From Cupriavidus sp. EM10 (GTDB lineage Bacteria > Pseudomonadota > Gammaproteobacteria > Burkholderiales > Burkholderiaceae), in contig NZ_CP076060.1 in the NCBI RefSeq assembly GCF_018729255.1, positions 2,914,001-2,978,000 of the forward strand: 64,000 nt of DNA. Direction: 5' to 3'. Positions 1 to 11,017 of this stretch are shown here, piece after piece. A program made the translations under genes and the position numbers. Each line of letters opens with the position of its first letter. Within the stretch, counting starts at the first letter, position 1. The notes beneath the pieces are model-generated. The model was not told the origin of the DNA. It saw nothing but the letters and a program-made list of their open reading frames with translations, and searched no databases.

Positions 1-1
1 C

Positions 2-1186
2 GAACTGGACAGCAAGACGCACGCGATCGACGCCAGCGGCCGCGTGCTGCGCGACAACGTGTGGGGATCGCAGGCCGAGGACGCGGAACGCCGCGACTTC
101 ACGATCAACGCGATGTACTACGATCCGGCCGCGCAGACCGTGCATGACTACCATCACGGCATGGAAGACATCCGCGCCCGCACGCTGCGCATGATTGGCG
201 ACCCGGTCACGCGCTACCGCGAGGACCCGGTCCGGATGCTGCGCGTGGTGCGCTTTGCCGCCAAGACCGGCTTCGGCATCGACGAGGAAACGCGTGCGCC
301 GATCGCCGAGCTGGCGCCGCTGATCCACAACGTGCCCAGCGCACGCCTGTTCGACGAGATGCTCAAGCTGCTGATGTCGGGCCACGCCTGGGCGTCGCTG
401 CAGGAACTGCGCAAGGCCGGCCTGCACAAGGGCCTGCTGCCGCTGCTGGACGTGGCGATCGAGCAGCCGATGGGCCAGCGCTTCGTGCAGCTGGCGCTCG
501 ACAACACCGACCGGCGCGTACAGGCCGGCAAGCCGGTGTCGCCGGGCTTCCTGTTCGCGTCGCTGCTGTGGCACCACGTGCTGCAGCGCTGGACCAAGCT
601 GCGCGAAGAGGGCGAGCATCCGATCGCCGCGCTGAACACGGCCATGGACATGGTCCTGGAAAAGCAGACCGGCCAGCTGGCCATCCAGCGCCGCTTTGTG
701 ACCGACATGCGCGACATCTGGGGCATGCAGCCGCGCTTCGAGAAACGCGTGGGCCGCATGCCGTACCGCCTGCTGGAATCGCCGCGCTTCCGCGCCGGCT
801 ACGACTTCCTGCAACTGCGTTGCGAGGCCGGCGAGCAGCCTGCCGAAGTGGGCAAGTGGTGGACCGATTTCCAGAACGCCCATCCCGACGAGCGCGAAGC
901 GCTGCTCGAGTCGGCGCGGCCGGCGCCGAGCAAGTCCGGCAAGGGCGCCCGGGGCAGTTCGGGTGACAGCCAGGGCGGCGGCCAGGACGTCGACCAGGAC
1001 GCCGGCACGGAAGGCGCCGAGGACGGCACGGGCCCCGAAGGCGACGCGCCGGCACGCAAACGGCGCCGCCGACGCGGTCCCCGGAAATCGGATAAAGTGT
1101 CTTCCCGCAGTGAGGCGCAATCGACTGACGGGGCCGATGGAGGTCAGCCCGAGCCGGAAAAGCGCCGCGCCCAGCCGGAGGAATAA
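2..1186 (+). CDS. pcnB: Poly(A) polymerase I, 5' end cut off by the window edge
   Basis: PcnB adds poly(A) tails to RNA 3' ends and so marks RNAs for decay by the degradosome. The reading frame is open from base 2, before the first internal ATG, so the true start and the catalytic GxD/DxD part of the nucleotidyltransferase head lie upstream of the window. What remains holds the head motif RRDFTINAMYYDP, the RNA-binding segment around RMIGDP..RYREDPVRMLR, and the helical C-terminal body. The tail, about the last 90 residues, is low-complexity: a Gly/Asp/Glu-rich stretch, then a basic ARKRRRRRGPRK patch as in bacterial PcnB. It ends one base before folK, whose ribosome-binding site GGAGGAA lies inside the last pcnB codons, so the two are probably co-transcribed. 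Family assignment is firm; tRNA nucleotidyltransferase is less likely because of the long basic tail. Confidence 0.93.
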   Translation, partial: ELDSKTHAIDASGRVLRDNVWGSQAEDAERRDFTINAMYYDPAAQTVHDYHHGMEDIRARTLRMIGDPVTRYREDPVRMLRVVRFAAKTGFGIDEETRAPIAELAPLIHNVPSARLFDEMLKLLMSGHAWASLQELRKAGLHKGLLPLLDVAIEQPMGQRFVQLALDNTDRRVQAGKPVSPGFLFASLLWHHVLQRWTKLREEGEHPIAALNTAMDMVLEKQTGQLAIQRRFVTDMRDIWGMQPRFEKRVGRMPYRLLESPRFRAGYDFLQLRCEAGEQPAEVGKWWTDFQNAHPDEREALLESARPAPSKSGKGARGSSGDSQGGGQDVDQDAGTEGAEDGTGPEGDAPARKRRRRRGPRKSDKVSSRSEAQSTDGADGGQPEPEKRRAQPEE

Positions 1187-1187
1187 C

Positions 1188-1706
1188 ATGACGCTTGCCT
1201 TCATCGGCATCGGCGCCAATCTTGGAGATGCGCGCCAGGCGTTGAAAGACGCCATCGTGTGCCTGGCCCAGCAGGTCGGGGTCACGGTCGTTGCGCGGTC
1301 GTCGTTCTACCGCACGGCCCCGGTCGACGCCACGGGCGACGATTACTTCAACGCCGTGATCAAGGTCGAGACGACGTTCACGGCCACGCAACTGCTGCGC
1401 ATCTGCCACCACATCGAAGACCAGTTCGGCCGCGAGCGGCCGTTCCGCAACGCGCCACGCACGCTGGACCTGGACCTGCTGATGTTCGGCGCCGAATCGA
1501 TCAATACCGAGGCCCTGACCGTGCCGCATCCCCGCATCACGGAACGTGCCTTCGTGCTGGTGCCGCTGCTCGAACTGGATCCCACGCTGGAGATTCCAGG
1601 CCGTGGGCGCGCGGCGGATTTCCTGCCCGGCGTGCAGTCCCAGCGCATCGAGAAGCTTTCCTCATGCAAGTGCACGCGCATGCAGGAAGGCAACGCGCCA
1701 ACCTGA
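1188..1706 (+). CDS. folK: 2-amino-4-hydroxy-6-hydroxymethyldihydropteridine pyrophosphokinase (HPPK)
   Basis: FolK transfers pyrophosphate from ATP to 6-hydroxymethyl-7,8-dihydropterin, the step before dihydropteroate synthase in folate synthesis. The 172-residue protein has the family's N-terminus (MTLAFIGIGANLGD), the FYRTAPVD segment and the signature RPFRNAPRTLDLDLLMFG, which holds the Mg-binding Asp pair. The ATG at 1188 is chosen because GGAGGAA precedes it at normal spacing and the protein begins exactly where HPPKs begin; the open frame runs further upstream inside pcnB without family similarity. It follows pcnB by one base and is followed after 20 bases by a nucleoside kinase and then panB, a cofactor/nucleotide cluster common in Ralstonia and Cupriavidus. 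The last ~15 residues, after the conserved fold, are variable and Cys/Arg-rich. Confidence 0.95.
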   Translation: MTLAFIGIGANLGDARQALKDAIVCLAQQVGVTVVARSSFYRTAPVDATGDDYFNAVIKVETTFTATQLLRICHHIEDQFGRERPFRNAPRTLDLDLLMFGAESINTEALTVPHPRITERAFVLVPLLELDPTLEIPGRGRAADFLPGVQSQRIEKLSSCKCTRMQEGNAPT

Positions 1707-1726
1707 ACGCGCGGCGCGCCTGACGC

Positions 1727-2368
1727 ATGCTCGACCATCTGCGACGCATCGTCATCGAAGGCCCGGTCGGATCGGGCAAGTCCGCGCTGGCCCAGCGCCT
1801 GGCGCAATACCTGCGGGCTGGCGAACTGCCCGACGGCGTGCGCCACAATCCCTTCCTCGAACGTTTCTATCGCGAGCCGCAGCGCTACGCGCTGGCAATG
1901 CAGCTGGCCTGCCTGAACCAGCGCGCCACGCAGTTGCAGCAATGGCAGACGGCGATGCTCGCCGGCCATCGCATGATTACGAATTTTCTCCACGCGCGCG
2001 ACCGGCTCTACGCGTCGCTGACGCTGGAGGCCGACGAACTGGCGCTCTACGATGCGCTGGCGGCCCGGCTGCAGGTACCCGCGCAACGCGTGGACCTGGT
2101 CATCATGCTGCAGGCCACGCCGTCGCTGCTGCGCGAACGCATCCTGCGGCGCGGTCTGCCTGGCGAAACGGCTATCGACGAGTCGTACCTGCAACGGCTG
2201 CATGACGCCTACGGCGAACTGTTCCACCGTTATGACGACGCCCCCGTGCTGATCGTCGATACCGCCCACTTCAATCCGGTAGACAACGACGGCGATTTCC
2301 GTACACTACTGTCGCGCATCGAGAACATGCGGGGCCGCAAGGCCTTTCTGAATCTCGCTGCCCGCTGA
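1727..2368 (+). CDS. Deoxynucleoside kinase-family protein
   Basis: A 213-residue P-loop kinase of the deoxynucleoside kinase family, which phosphorylates (deoxy)nucleosides for salvage. The Walker A motif GPVGSGKS lies at residues 12-19. The middle carries the [15 protein letters not shown] segment and the [17 protein letters not shown] helices of dNK/deoxyguanosine kinases, and [12 protein letters not shown] resembles their Arg-rich lid. Substrate choice (dG, dA or other) cannot be read from the sequence. It sits between folK and panB, 20 bases after folK and about 124 bases before panB, and is probably in the pcnB-folK transcript. The ATG at 1727 is the only sensible start. Confidence is high for the family and low for the exact substrate, so no symbol is given. 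Confidence 0.85.
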   Translation: MLDHLRRIVIEGPVGSGKSALAQRLAQYLRAGELPDGVRHNPFLERFYREPQRYALAMQLACLNQRATQLQQWQTAMLAGHRMITNFLHARDRLYASLTLEADELALYDALAARLQVPAQRVDLVIMLQATPSLLRERILRRGLPGETAIDESYLQRLHDAYGELFHRYDDAPVLIVDTAHFNPVDNDGDFRTLLSRIENMRGRKAFLNLAAR

Positions 2369-2492
2369 TCTGCTCCAACGCCGCTGCAAAGACGCGCCTA
2401 AGGCCCCCGGCAGCACAACACACGATAACGACAACGGCCGCCGCCGCAGCTTGTTCGTGCGACACACGGCCGCCACTCCTACGGGCACTGCC

Positions 2493-3314
2493 ATGAGTTA
2501 CCTCCTCGACCCTTCCCGCAAGACCGTCACCGCCCCCAAGCTGCAAGCCATGCGCGACGCCGGCGAAAAGATCGTCATGCTGACCGCCTACGATTCCAGC
2601 TTCGCCGCCCTGCTCGACTACTGCGGCGTCGAAATGATCCTGGTGGGCGATTCGCTGGGCAATGTGATGCAAGGCCAGCAGACCACGCTGCCCGTCACGC
2701 TTGAGCACATGGCGTATCACACCGAATGCGTGGCGCGCGGCAACCAGACCGCGCTGCTGGTGACGGACCTGCCGTTCGGCACCTATCCCACGCCCGAGAA
2801 GGCCTTTGAAAGCGCCGCCACGCTGATGCGCGCCGGCGCGCAGATGGTGAAGCTCGAAGGCGGCGAATGGCTGGCGCCGACCGTGAAATTCCTGGTCGAC
2901 CGCAGCATTCCGGTGTGCGCCCATATCGGCCTGACCCCGCAGTCGGTGCACGCGTTCGGCGGCTTCAAGGTGCAGGGCAAGACCGAGGCCGGCGCCGCGC
3001 AACTGAAGCGCGAGGCGCAGGCGCTGGAGCAGGCCGGCGCGCAGGTCATCCTGATGGAAGCCGTGCCCGCCAAGCTGGCCGGCGAGGTGACCGCGCTGGT
3101 GAAGGTGCCGACCATCGGCATCGGCGCCGGCGTCGACTGCTCGGGCCAGGTACTGGTGCTGCAGGACATGCTGAACATCTACCCGGGCCGCAAGGCCAAG
3201 TTCGTCCGCAACTTCATGGACGGCCAGACGTCGATCGAAGCGGCCGTGCGCGCCTATGTGGCGGCGGTGAAGGATGGCAGTTTCCCGGCGGTGGAACACA
3301 CGTTCTCGGCTTGA
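2493..3314 (+). CDS. panB: 3-methyl-2-oxobutanoate hydroxymethyltransferase
   Basis: PanB transfers a hydroxymethyl group from 5,10-methylene-THF to alpha-ketoisovalerate, giving ketopantoate, the first committed step of pantothenate/CoA synthesis. The 273-residue protein is full length. It has the family landmarks [11 protein letters not shown], the metal-binding [23 protein letters not shown], the KLEGG block and HIGLTPQS, and ends with the VPTIGIGAG and FVRNF segments. The ATG at 2493 starts [18 protein letters not shown], matching the family start; the frame is open 42 bases further upstream without similarity. The folate gene folK lies upstream in the same direction, fitting a shared one-carbon/cofactor cluster. 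A perfect REP-type hairpin follows 26 bases after the stop. Confidence 0.97.
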   Translation: MSYLLDPSRKTVTAPKLQAMRDAGEKIVMLTAYDSSFAALLDYCGVEMILVGDSLGNVMQGQQTTLPVTLEHMAYHTECVARGNQTALLVTDLPFGTYPTPEKAFESAATLMRAGAQMVKLEGGEWLAPTVKFLVDRSIPVCAHIGLTPQSVHAFGGFKVQGKTEAGAAQLKREAQALEQAGAQVILMEAVPAKLAGEVTALVKVPTIGIGAGVDCSGQVLVLQDMLNIYPGRKAKFVRNFMDGQTSIEAAVRAYVAAVKDGSFPAVEHTFSA

Positions 3315-3339
3315 GGTCGACCGCTTGCCGCTAGTTTTG

Positions 3340-3370
3340 CTCCCCTCTCCCGCACGGCGGGAGAGGGGAG
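3340..3370. repeat. REP-type palindrome between panB and pabBC
   Basis: A perfect 14-bp inverted repeat, CTCCCCTCTCCCGC (3340-3353) and its complement (3357-3370) with a 3-base loop. It lies between the convergent panB and pabBC genes, where it could end or protect both transcripts. The same CTCCCCTCTCCC core recurs near 5265, 17116, 17213 and 24864, so this is one copy of a dispersed intergenic repeat family and not a gene-specific terminator. No T-tract follows the stem. Confidence 0.8.
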
Positions 3371-3376
3371 AACATC

Positions 3377-5229
3377 TCAGGAATTGATACGCAGCCGCGC
3401 GCGCATCGTCCCCCGTAACGCATTGGCGATGACAATCGCCTCGGCCCGCAACACCATCTCGCGCGTCACGACGGTCTGGGCCACCGGCCCGTCGACCAGC
3501 GTATCCCCCTCCTCCAGCACCACTGCCCGCATCACGCCCGGGAGGATGTCGGCCGATAGCGGCGGCGTCAGCCACTGTCCGTCGACCTTGACGAACACCG
3601 AACTGCGGCCGCCTTCCAGCAGTTCGTCTCGCGTACTGAAGAACAGGCAATCGAATGCGCCGGCGCGCTCGGCAGTCTGCCAGCCCTGATCGAACGTACT
3701 GCGCGCGCTGAGCTTGTAGCGGCGCAGCGCATCGGCCACGGGCAATCGCAATTCCGCCAGTTCGAGATCAACCATCGCGCTGGGAAGTGGCACCAGCGCC
3801 CCGCTGGCAAAAGCGACGGCGCCGCGCTTGTCGACGCTCATCCGTAGTCGCCAGTTGCCATCGCCAAGGCGCGCCGCTTCGGCCTGCAATGCGGCGCGCG
3901 CGGCCGGCAGGTCGAAGGCAAATCCACAGGACTTTGAAGAAATTGCGATGCGCGCGAGATGTCGCTCGCGATGCAGCACCACGCCATCGCACGCGTGCAT
4001 GGTCTCGAACAGCGTGAAGCCAGGATCGTGGGCGGTAAGGAAGCGCGCCTTCCAGCCGCATTCGGCGAATTCGTCGTCCGCCACGCTGTCGTGGACGATG
4101 CCGCCGCCCACGCCCATTTCGCCGCGCCGCAGGCCATCCTCCCCTCGGCGCCCAGTACCAGCGTGCGGATCGCCACCGACATGCCGAAGGCGCCCAGCGC
4201 GGCGCCATCGCGCGGCGCGTCGAGCCAGCCGATCGACCCCGTGTAGAGTCCGCGCGGCGACGATTCCAGCTCGGCGATGATCTGCATGGTGCGTCGCTTG
4301 GGCGCGCCCGTGATCGACCCGCACGGGAACAGCGCCTGCATCAGCCCACCGAACGACGTGCCGGCCTGCGCCGTGGCGGTAACGGTCGACGTCATCTGCA
4401 GCACGCGGCCAAAAGGCTCCACCACGAAGCGATCGGGCACGCTCACGCTGCCGGGCACGGCCAGGCGCCCCAGGTCGTTGCGCAGCAGGTCGACAATCAT
4501 CACGTTTTCGGCACGATTCTTCGGGTCGGCCGCGAGGACCCTGGCGGCTCGCGCATCGACTTCGGCGTCGCCGGTGCGCGGCGCCGTGCCCTTCATCGGG
4601 CGCGCCACCAGATGACCGTCGCCATCGTGCGCGACGAACAGTTCCGGCGACAGCGACAGCACCCAGCCATCGCCGGGCAATCGCGCCAGTGCGCCGAACG
4701 GCACGGGCTGGGCATCGCGCAGCGCGGCGTAGAAGGCCACCGGATCGCCGAAAGCCTGGAACCGCAGCCGTTGCGTGAAGTTGACCTGGTAGGTATCGCC
4801 TGCCTCGATGTACGAGTGGATGCGGGCGATGGCGTCGCTGTACTGCTGGCGCGACAGGTTGCCGGCCACGTCGAGCACGCCGGCCGGGCCGGGTTGCGCC
4901 CGTGCGTCGACCCACTGCTTGACCTGTCCGGCATCGAGCAGCGTCAGCGTACGGAACCACAGCAGGCGCAACGCGCCATCGTGAAAAGGTAGTAGTTCGT
5001 CCAGATGGACCGGGGCGCCGACCAGGTGGCCGCCGAATTCGTAGGGGGCGAACAGCGCGACGTGGAAGTTATCGCGCCAGCCTTGCGTCAGCAGCCCGTC
5101 GAGCACGGCGGCATCGGTCCCGGCGGGCACGACGTCTTCGCGGACAAAGCCGGTGTACAGGCGCGACGCGGCCACGCCGGGGGCGTGGGCATCGTCTAGC
5201 AGGACAAAGGGATCGGTTTGGGCAATCAA
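3377..5229 (-). pseudogene. pabB: Fused aminodeoxychorismate synthase component I / aminodeoxychorismate lyase, split by a frameshift
   Basis: One reading frame holds a PabB half and another a PabC half of what should be one ~617-residue protein making p-aminobenzoate from chorismate for folate. The PabB part shows the ADC-synthase lysine motif (MKGTAPRTG), NRAENVMIVDLLRNDLGR and GSITGAPK. The PabC part is a PLP fold-type IV lyase with FTLFETM near its start and LLEGGRSSVFV. The junction motif GGGIVHDSVADDE falls in the second frame; adding one C to the run at 4141-4144 joins the halves and gives an exact codon count. The start is uncertain: the best fit is TTG at 5229, since no ATG lies between the upstream stop and the conserved start. 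The gene is downstream of dnaJ on the same strand. The break may be a sequencing error. Confidence 0.82.
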
Positions 5230-5264
5230 TGGGTACGAGCGTGGTCGGCATGCGGAGGGCCGGC

Positions 5265-5298
5265 CCTCTCCCCCGCCCCCCTCCGCGAGCGGGAGAGG
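5265..5298. repeat. Imperfect REP-type palindrome upstream of pabBC
   Basis: CCTCTCCCCCGC (5265-5276) pairs imperfectly with GCGGGAGAGG (5289-5298). It is a degenerate copy of the repeat family seen at 3340, 17116, 17213 and 24864. It lies between dnaJ and pabBC, about 35 bases upstream of the proposed pabB start. Confidence 0.55.
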
Positions 5299-5350
5299 TG
5301 GAGAACACCAACAGAGGACAGACGGCCGGCTTCCTGCGCTAACGATACAT

Positions 5351-5384
5351 AAAAAACCGGCCACGTTGCTCACGTAGCCGGTTT
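5351..5384 (-). terminator. Rho-independent terminator after dnaJ
   Basis: On the minus strand a GC-rich stem with AAACCGGCTACGT on the 5' side pairs, with one small bulge, to ACGTGGCCGGTTT and runs straight into six T residues (complement of A5351-A5356). It begins about 21 bases past the dnaJ stop, so it is the likely end of the dnaK-dnaJ transcript and separates it from pabBC. Confidence 0.8.
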
Positions 5385-5405
5385 CAGTTTCCAGCAGCGG
5401 CCGGA

Positions 5406-6545
5406 TCAGCTGAAGAAGCTCTTCACCTTGTCCATCCAGGATTGCTCCTGCGGGCTGTGGCGCGAGCCGCCCTCGTGCACCGAGCGGTCGAACTGGCGCA
5501 GCAGTTCCTTCTGGGCATCGGTCAGCTTGACCGGCGTTTCCACGTTCACATGCACGTAGAGGTCGCCGGGATAGCCCGAGCGCACACCCTTGATGCCCTT
5601 GCCGCGCAGGCGGAACGTCTTGCCGGCCTGCGTGCCCTCGGGCACCGGGAAGCTGGCCTTGCCGCCCAGCGTCGGCACCTCCAGTTCGCCGCCCAGCGCC
5701 GCCGTGGCGAAGGAGATCGGCATCTGGCAGTGCAGGTCGTCGCCGTCGCGCTCGAATACCTCGTGCGCCTTGATGTGCACTTCCACATAGAGGTCGCCCG
5801 GCGGGCCGCCGTTGATGCCCGGCTCGCCGTTGCCCGACGAACGGATGCGCATGCCTTCGTCGATCCCGGCGGGGATCTTCACTTCGAGCGTCTTCTGCGA
5901 CTTGATCTTGCCCTGGCCGTGGCACTTGGTGCACGGCTTCGGGATGAACTTGCCGCTGCCGTGGCACTTCGGGCAGGTCTGCTGCATCGTGAAGAAGCCC
6001 TGCGACACACGCACCTGGCCCACGCCATTACAGGTCGGGCAGGTTTCCACCGACGATCCCGGCTCGGCGCCGTTGCCGTGGCAGTGTTCGCAATCGTCCC
6101 AGTGCGGCACGCGGATCTGCGCCTCGTGGCCGTGCGCGGCCTGCTCCAGCGAGATCTCCATGCTGTAGCGCAGGTCGGCGCCACGGTAGGCTTGCGGGCC
6201 GTTGCCGCGCCGGGCACCGCCGGCCGCCTGGCCGAAGATGTCGCCGAAGATGTCGCCGAACGCCTCGGCAAAGCCGCCGTTGCCAAACCCGCCGGCGCCG
6301 AAGCCGCCCGCCATGTTCGGGTCCACGCCGGCATGGCCATACTGGTCGTAGGCAGCCTTCTTCTCGGGGTCGGAAAGCATCTCGTAGGCTTCCTTGACCT
6401 CCTTGAATTTTTCCTCGGCTTCCTTGTTGTCCGGATTACGGTCCGGGTGGTACTTCATCGCGAGCTTGCGATAAACCTTCTTGATTTCGTCTTCGCTCGC
6501 GTTCTTGCCTACCCCGAGCACTTCGTAGTAGTCACGTTTTGCCAT
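5406..6545 (-). CDS. dnaJ: Chaperone DnaJ (Hsp40)
   Basis: Co-chaperone that delivers unfolded clients to DnaK and stimulates its ATPase. The 379-residue type I DnaJ is complete: a J-domain (1-70) with HPD at 33-35, a Gly/Phe-rich linker (about 75-115), four CxxCxGxG-type zinc motifs ([32 protein letters not shown]), then the substrate-binding C-terminal domains. It lies 173 bases downstream of dnaK on the same strand, with no obvious promoter of its own but with a strong GC hairpin between the two genes. Transcription probably comes from the sigma-32 promoter upstream of dnaK and ends at the terminator at 5351-5384. Confidence 0.98.
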   Translation of the reverse strand: MAKRDYYEVLGVGKNASEDEIKKVYRKLAMKYHPDRNPDNKEAEEKFKEVKEAYEMLSDPEKKAAYDQYGHAGVDPNMAGGFGAGGFGNGGFAEAFGDIFGDIFGQAAGGARRGNGPQAYRGADLRYSMEISLEQAAHGHEAQIRVPHWDDCEHCHGNGAEPGSSVETCPTCNGVGQVRVSQGFFTMQQTCPKCHGSGKFIPKPCTKCHGQGKIKSQKTLEVKIPAGIDEGMRIRSSGNGEPGINGGPPGDLYVEVHIKAHEVFERDGDDLHCQMPISFATAALGGELEVPTLGGKASFPVPEGTQAGKTFRLRGKGIKGVRSGYPGDLYVHVNVETPVKLTDAQKELLRQFDRSVHEGGSRHSPQEQSWMDKVKSFFS

Positions 6546-6675
6546 GGTGGCTCAATACCTGATGGGCCCGGCGGATCATGAAAGCACCCGTCGGGCGATA
6601 AGCAAAAAAGCCGAGCGCGGTGTCCGACCGTGGTTTGCACCCTGAGTCAGACCACCGTCGCCCGGCGTCGGGAAC

Positions 6676-6710
6676 GGGCGGCGGCGCCGGCATCACCCGC
6701 GCCGCCGCCC
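6676..6710 (-). other. Very stable GC hairpin between dnaK and dnaJ
   Basis: A perfect 12-bp inverted repeat, GGGCGGCGGCGC (6676-6687) and GCGCCGCCGCCC (6699-6710), with an 11-base loop. It starts only 9 bases past the dnaK stop codon. There is no T-tract on the minus strand, so it is not a classical terminator. In the dnaK-dnaJ mRNA it could stall RNase or RNA polymerase and set the DnaK:DnaJ ratio. That role is inference. Confidence 0.6.
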
Positions 6711-6718
6711 CTTCCCGC

Positions 6719-8671
<1,953 letters not shown>

Positions 8672-8729
8672 AGTGTTCTCTCCTATTGCCCTGTCTCTCA
8701 GTCAGGGACTGCAATCTCGACTGAGAGCG

Positions 8730-8757
8730 AAATGTGGCCGTCCCGGGCCATTTCAAG
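8730..8757 (-). promoter_or_regulatory. Sigma-32 (heat-shock) promoter of dnaK
   Basis: On the minus strand CTTGAAA (8757-8751) is an exact match to the sigma-32 -35 consensus. After a 13-base spacer comes CCACATTT (8737-8730), one mismatch from the -10 consensus CCCCATTT. Transcription would start near 8723, about 52 bases before the dnaK ATG. Position, spacing and the gene it serves all agree. Confidence 0.87.
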
Positions 8758-8840
8758 GGTGTAATCTGCAATTCCGAGTAAATTTCTCGGTTTATCCGCC
8801 GGGACCGGTGTTGGCTCAAAAAATTAACCAAGAATCACTT

Positions 8841-9395
8841 TCAGGCCTTCCGCTCGCGCTGCCACAGCACGTCGGTGCCGCCGCCCACGCGGTTCAGCAC
8901 GCGGGCCAGCACGAACAGCAGGTCGGATAGCCGGTTCAGGTACTGGCGAGGTGCCTCATTGAGCGCTTCTGCGGCGCCCAGTTCCACCAGCGACCGTTCG
9001 GCGCGCCGGCAAACGGTGCGGCAGACATGGGCATGGGCGGCCATGCGGCTGCCCCCGGGGAGGATGAACTCCGCCAGGCGCGGCAGGCTGGCGTTGTAGT
9101 GTTCCAGCCAGGTGTCGAGCTGCGCCACCTGGGGTTCCATGAGCAGCGTGTACCCCGGGATCGACAGCTCGCCGCCCAGGTCGAACAGGTCGTGCTGGAT
9201 ATGAAGCAGCGCATCGCGCACGTCGGCCGGCAGGTCCGGCTCGGTCAGCAGCAGTCCGATATGGGAGTTCAGTTCGTCGACGTCGCCGATGGCGGCGATG
9301 CGCAGGCTGTTCTTGCCCACGCGGCTGCCGTCGCCGAGGCCGGTGGTGCCGGCATCGCCGGTGCGCGTGGCAATCTTGGACAGGCGGTTGCCCAT
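8841..9395 (-). CDS. PduO-type cob(I)alamin adenosyltransferase
   Basis: Transfers the adenosyl group of ATP to cob(I)alamin, making coenzyme B12 for enzymes such as methylmalonyl-CoA mutase. The 184-residue protein has the N-terminal ATP loop of the PduO/MMAB family (KIATRTGDAGTTGLGDG), GDVDELNSHIG, FILPGGS and the C-terminal RTVCRRAER and YLNRLSDLLFVLAR segments that line the active site. The ATG at 9395 follows AAGGAGA at good spacing and gives the family start MGNRLSKI; an upstream in-frame ATG at 9440 lacks similarity. It is transcribed toward dnaK but separated from it by 169 bases that hold the dnaK heat-shock promoter. The symbol cobO belongs to an unrelated family, so none is given. 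Confidence 0.93.
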   Translation of the reverse strand: MGNRLSKIATRTGDAGTTGLGDGSRVGKNSLRIAAIGDVDELNSHIGLLLTEPDLPADVRDALLHIQHDLFDLGGELSIPGYTLLMEPQVAQLDTWLEHYNASLPRLAEFILPGGSRMAAHAHVCRTVCRRAERSLVELGAAEALNEAPRQYLNRLSDLLFVLARVLNRVGGGTDVLWQRERKA

Positions 9396-9588
9396 GCCGG
9401 TCTCCTTGTTGACTGAGAGTGGTGGTGCGAAGTGGCGCAATTATGGCCTGCTTCCGCCCCGGGATGGCCGTTTATCGGCCGCACGGCTGCCGATGCCCGG
9501 CCATCGGGTGGCGCACACGGCGTGGGCGAGTCGTAGAATAGCGGCATTCCACTGCATACAGCGCCATACGGCCCGCCCGGAGACCCGC

Positions 9589-11007
9589 ATGAACCACCCC
9601 ACACCTGCCGCCGCCCTGGCGCGCCGTCCCTTCCCGTCCGCGCTGGCCGATGCCTTGACCTCCCGCTTCGGCGACCGTTTTTCCACGTCGACCGGCATGC
9701 GCGAGCACCACGGCCGCGACGAATCGCCATTTCCGCCCGCCCTGCCCGATGCCGTGGTCTTTGCCCACAGCACCGAGGAAGTGGCCGTGGTGGCCAGGCT
9801 GTGCAACGCCCACGGCGTGCCGCTGATTCCCTACGGCGCCGGTTCGTCGCTGGAAGGCCACCTGCTGGCCGTGGCCGGCGGCGTCAGCCTTGACCTGTCG
9901 CAAATGAACCGCGTGCTGGCCGTCCATCCGGAAGACCTGACGGTCACCGTGCAGCCCGGCGTCACGCGCAAGCAGCTGAACCAGGAAATCAAGGATACGG
10001 GCCTGTTTTTCCCGATCGATCCGGGCGCGGACGCGTCGCTGGGCGGCATGTGCGCCACGCGGGCGTCGGGCACCAACGCCGTGCGCTACGGCACCATGCG
10101 CGAAAACGTGCTGGCCTTGACGGTGGTCACGGCCGATGGTCGCGTGATCCGCACCGGCACCCACGCCCGCAAGTCGTCGGCCGGCTATGACCTGACCCGC
10201 CTGTTCATCGGCAGTGAAGGCACGCTGGGCATCATCACCGAGGTCACGGTGCGGCTGTATCCGCAGCCCGAGGCCATCTCGGCCGCCGTGTGCGCGTTTC
10301 CGAGCATGGGCGACGCGGTGCGCGCCACCATCCAGACCATCCAGCTGGGCGTGCCCGTGGCGCGTGTGGAGTTCGTCGATGCGCTGGCCATCCGCGCCAT
10401 CAACCGCCACGACAACCTGACGCTGCCCGAAACCCCGCACCTGTTCTTCGAATTCCACGGCACCGAGTCCGGCGTGCGCGAGCAGGCCGAGACCGTGCAG
10501 GAAATCGTGGCCGAGCACGGCGCCCAGGGCTTCGAATGGGCCACGCGCCCCGAAGACCGCACGCGGCTCTGGAATGCCCGCCACACGGCCTACTTCGCCA
10601 TGCTGCAGCTGAAGCCCGGCTGCCGCGCCGTGACCACCGACGTCTGCGTGCCGATTTCGCGCCTGGCCGACTGCGTGACCGAGACCGAGCGCGACCTGAA
10701 TGCGTCGTCGCTGCCCTGCCCCATCGTCGGTCACGTCGGCGACGGCAATTTCCACGTGGCGATCCTGGTCGATACCAGCAAGCCCGAGGAAATGGCCGAG
10801 GCCGAGGACATCAACCGCCGGATCGTGGAGCGCGCGCTGTCGATGGGCGGCACCTGCACCGGCGAGCACGGCGTGGGCCTGCACAAGATCGGCTTCCTGG
10901 TGCAGGAGCACGGCGAGGATGCGCTGGACCTGATGCGCGCCATCAAGGATGCGCTGGACCCGAACCATATCCTCAACCCGGGCAAGATCTTCAGCGCCAC
11001 GCGCTGA
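9589..11007 (+). CDS. FAD-binding oxidase, D-lactate dehydrogenase (cytochrome)-like
   Basis: A 472-residue VAO/GlcD-superfamily flavoprotein that oxidises a 2-hydroxy acid, most likely D-lactate, and passes electrons to the respiratory chain. The N-terminal FAD domain carries VPLIPYGAGSSLEGH, the pyrophosphate-binding ADASLGGMCATRASGTNAV and FIGSEGTLGIITEVTVRLYP. The C-terminal cap has GHVGDGNFHVAI and CTGEHGVGLHKIG, where the His residues bind metal and substrate. The overall pattern resembles mitochondrial-type LDHD more than GlcD. The start at 9589 gives MNHPTPAAALARRPFP; the frame is open further upstream without similarity. It is divergent from the adenosyltransferase and only 10 bases from a LysR gene. 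A glcDEF cluster follows, so glycolate or another 2-hydroxy acid remains possible. Confidence 0.85.
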   Translation: MNHPTPAAALARRPFPSALADALTSRFGDRFSTSTGMREHHGRDESPFPPALPDAVVFAHSTEEVAVVARLCNAHGVPLIPYGAGSSLEGHLLAVAGGVSLDLSQMNRVLAVHPEDLTVTVQPGVTRKQLNQEIKDTGLFFPIDPGADASLGGMCATRASGTNAVRYGTMRENVLALTVVTADGRVIRTGTHARKSSAGYDLTRLFIGSEGTLGIITEVTVRLYPQPEAISAAVCAFPSMGDAVRATIQTIQLGVPVARVEFVDALAIRAINRHDNLTLPETPHLFFEFHGTESGVREQAETVQEIVAEHGAQGFEWATRPEDRTRLWNARHTAYFAMLQLKPGCRAVTTDVCVPISRLADCVTETERDLNASSLPCPIVGHVGDGNFHVAILVDTSKPEEMAEAEDINRRIVERALSMGGTCTGEHGVGLHKIGFLVQEHGEDALDLMRAIKDALDPNHILNPGKIFSATR

Positions 11008-11017
11008 GGCCGAGGCC

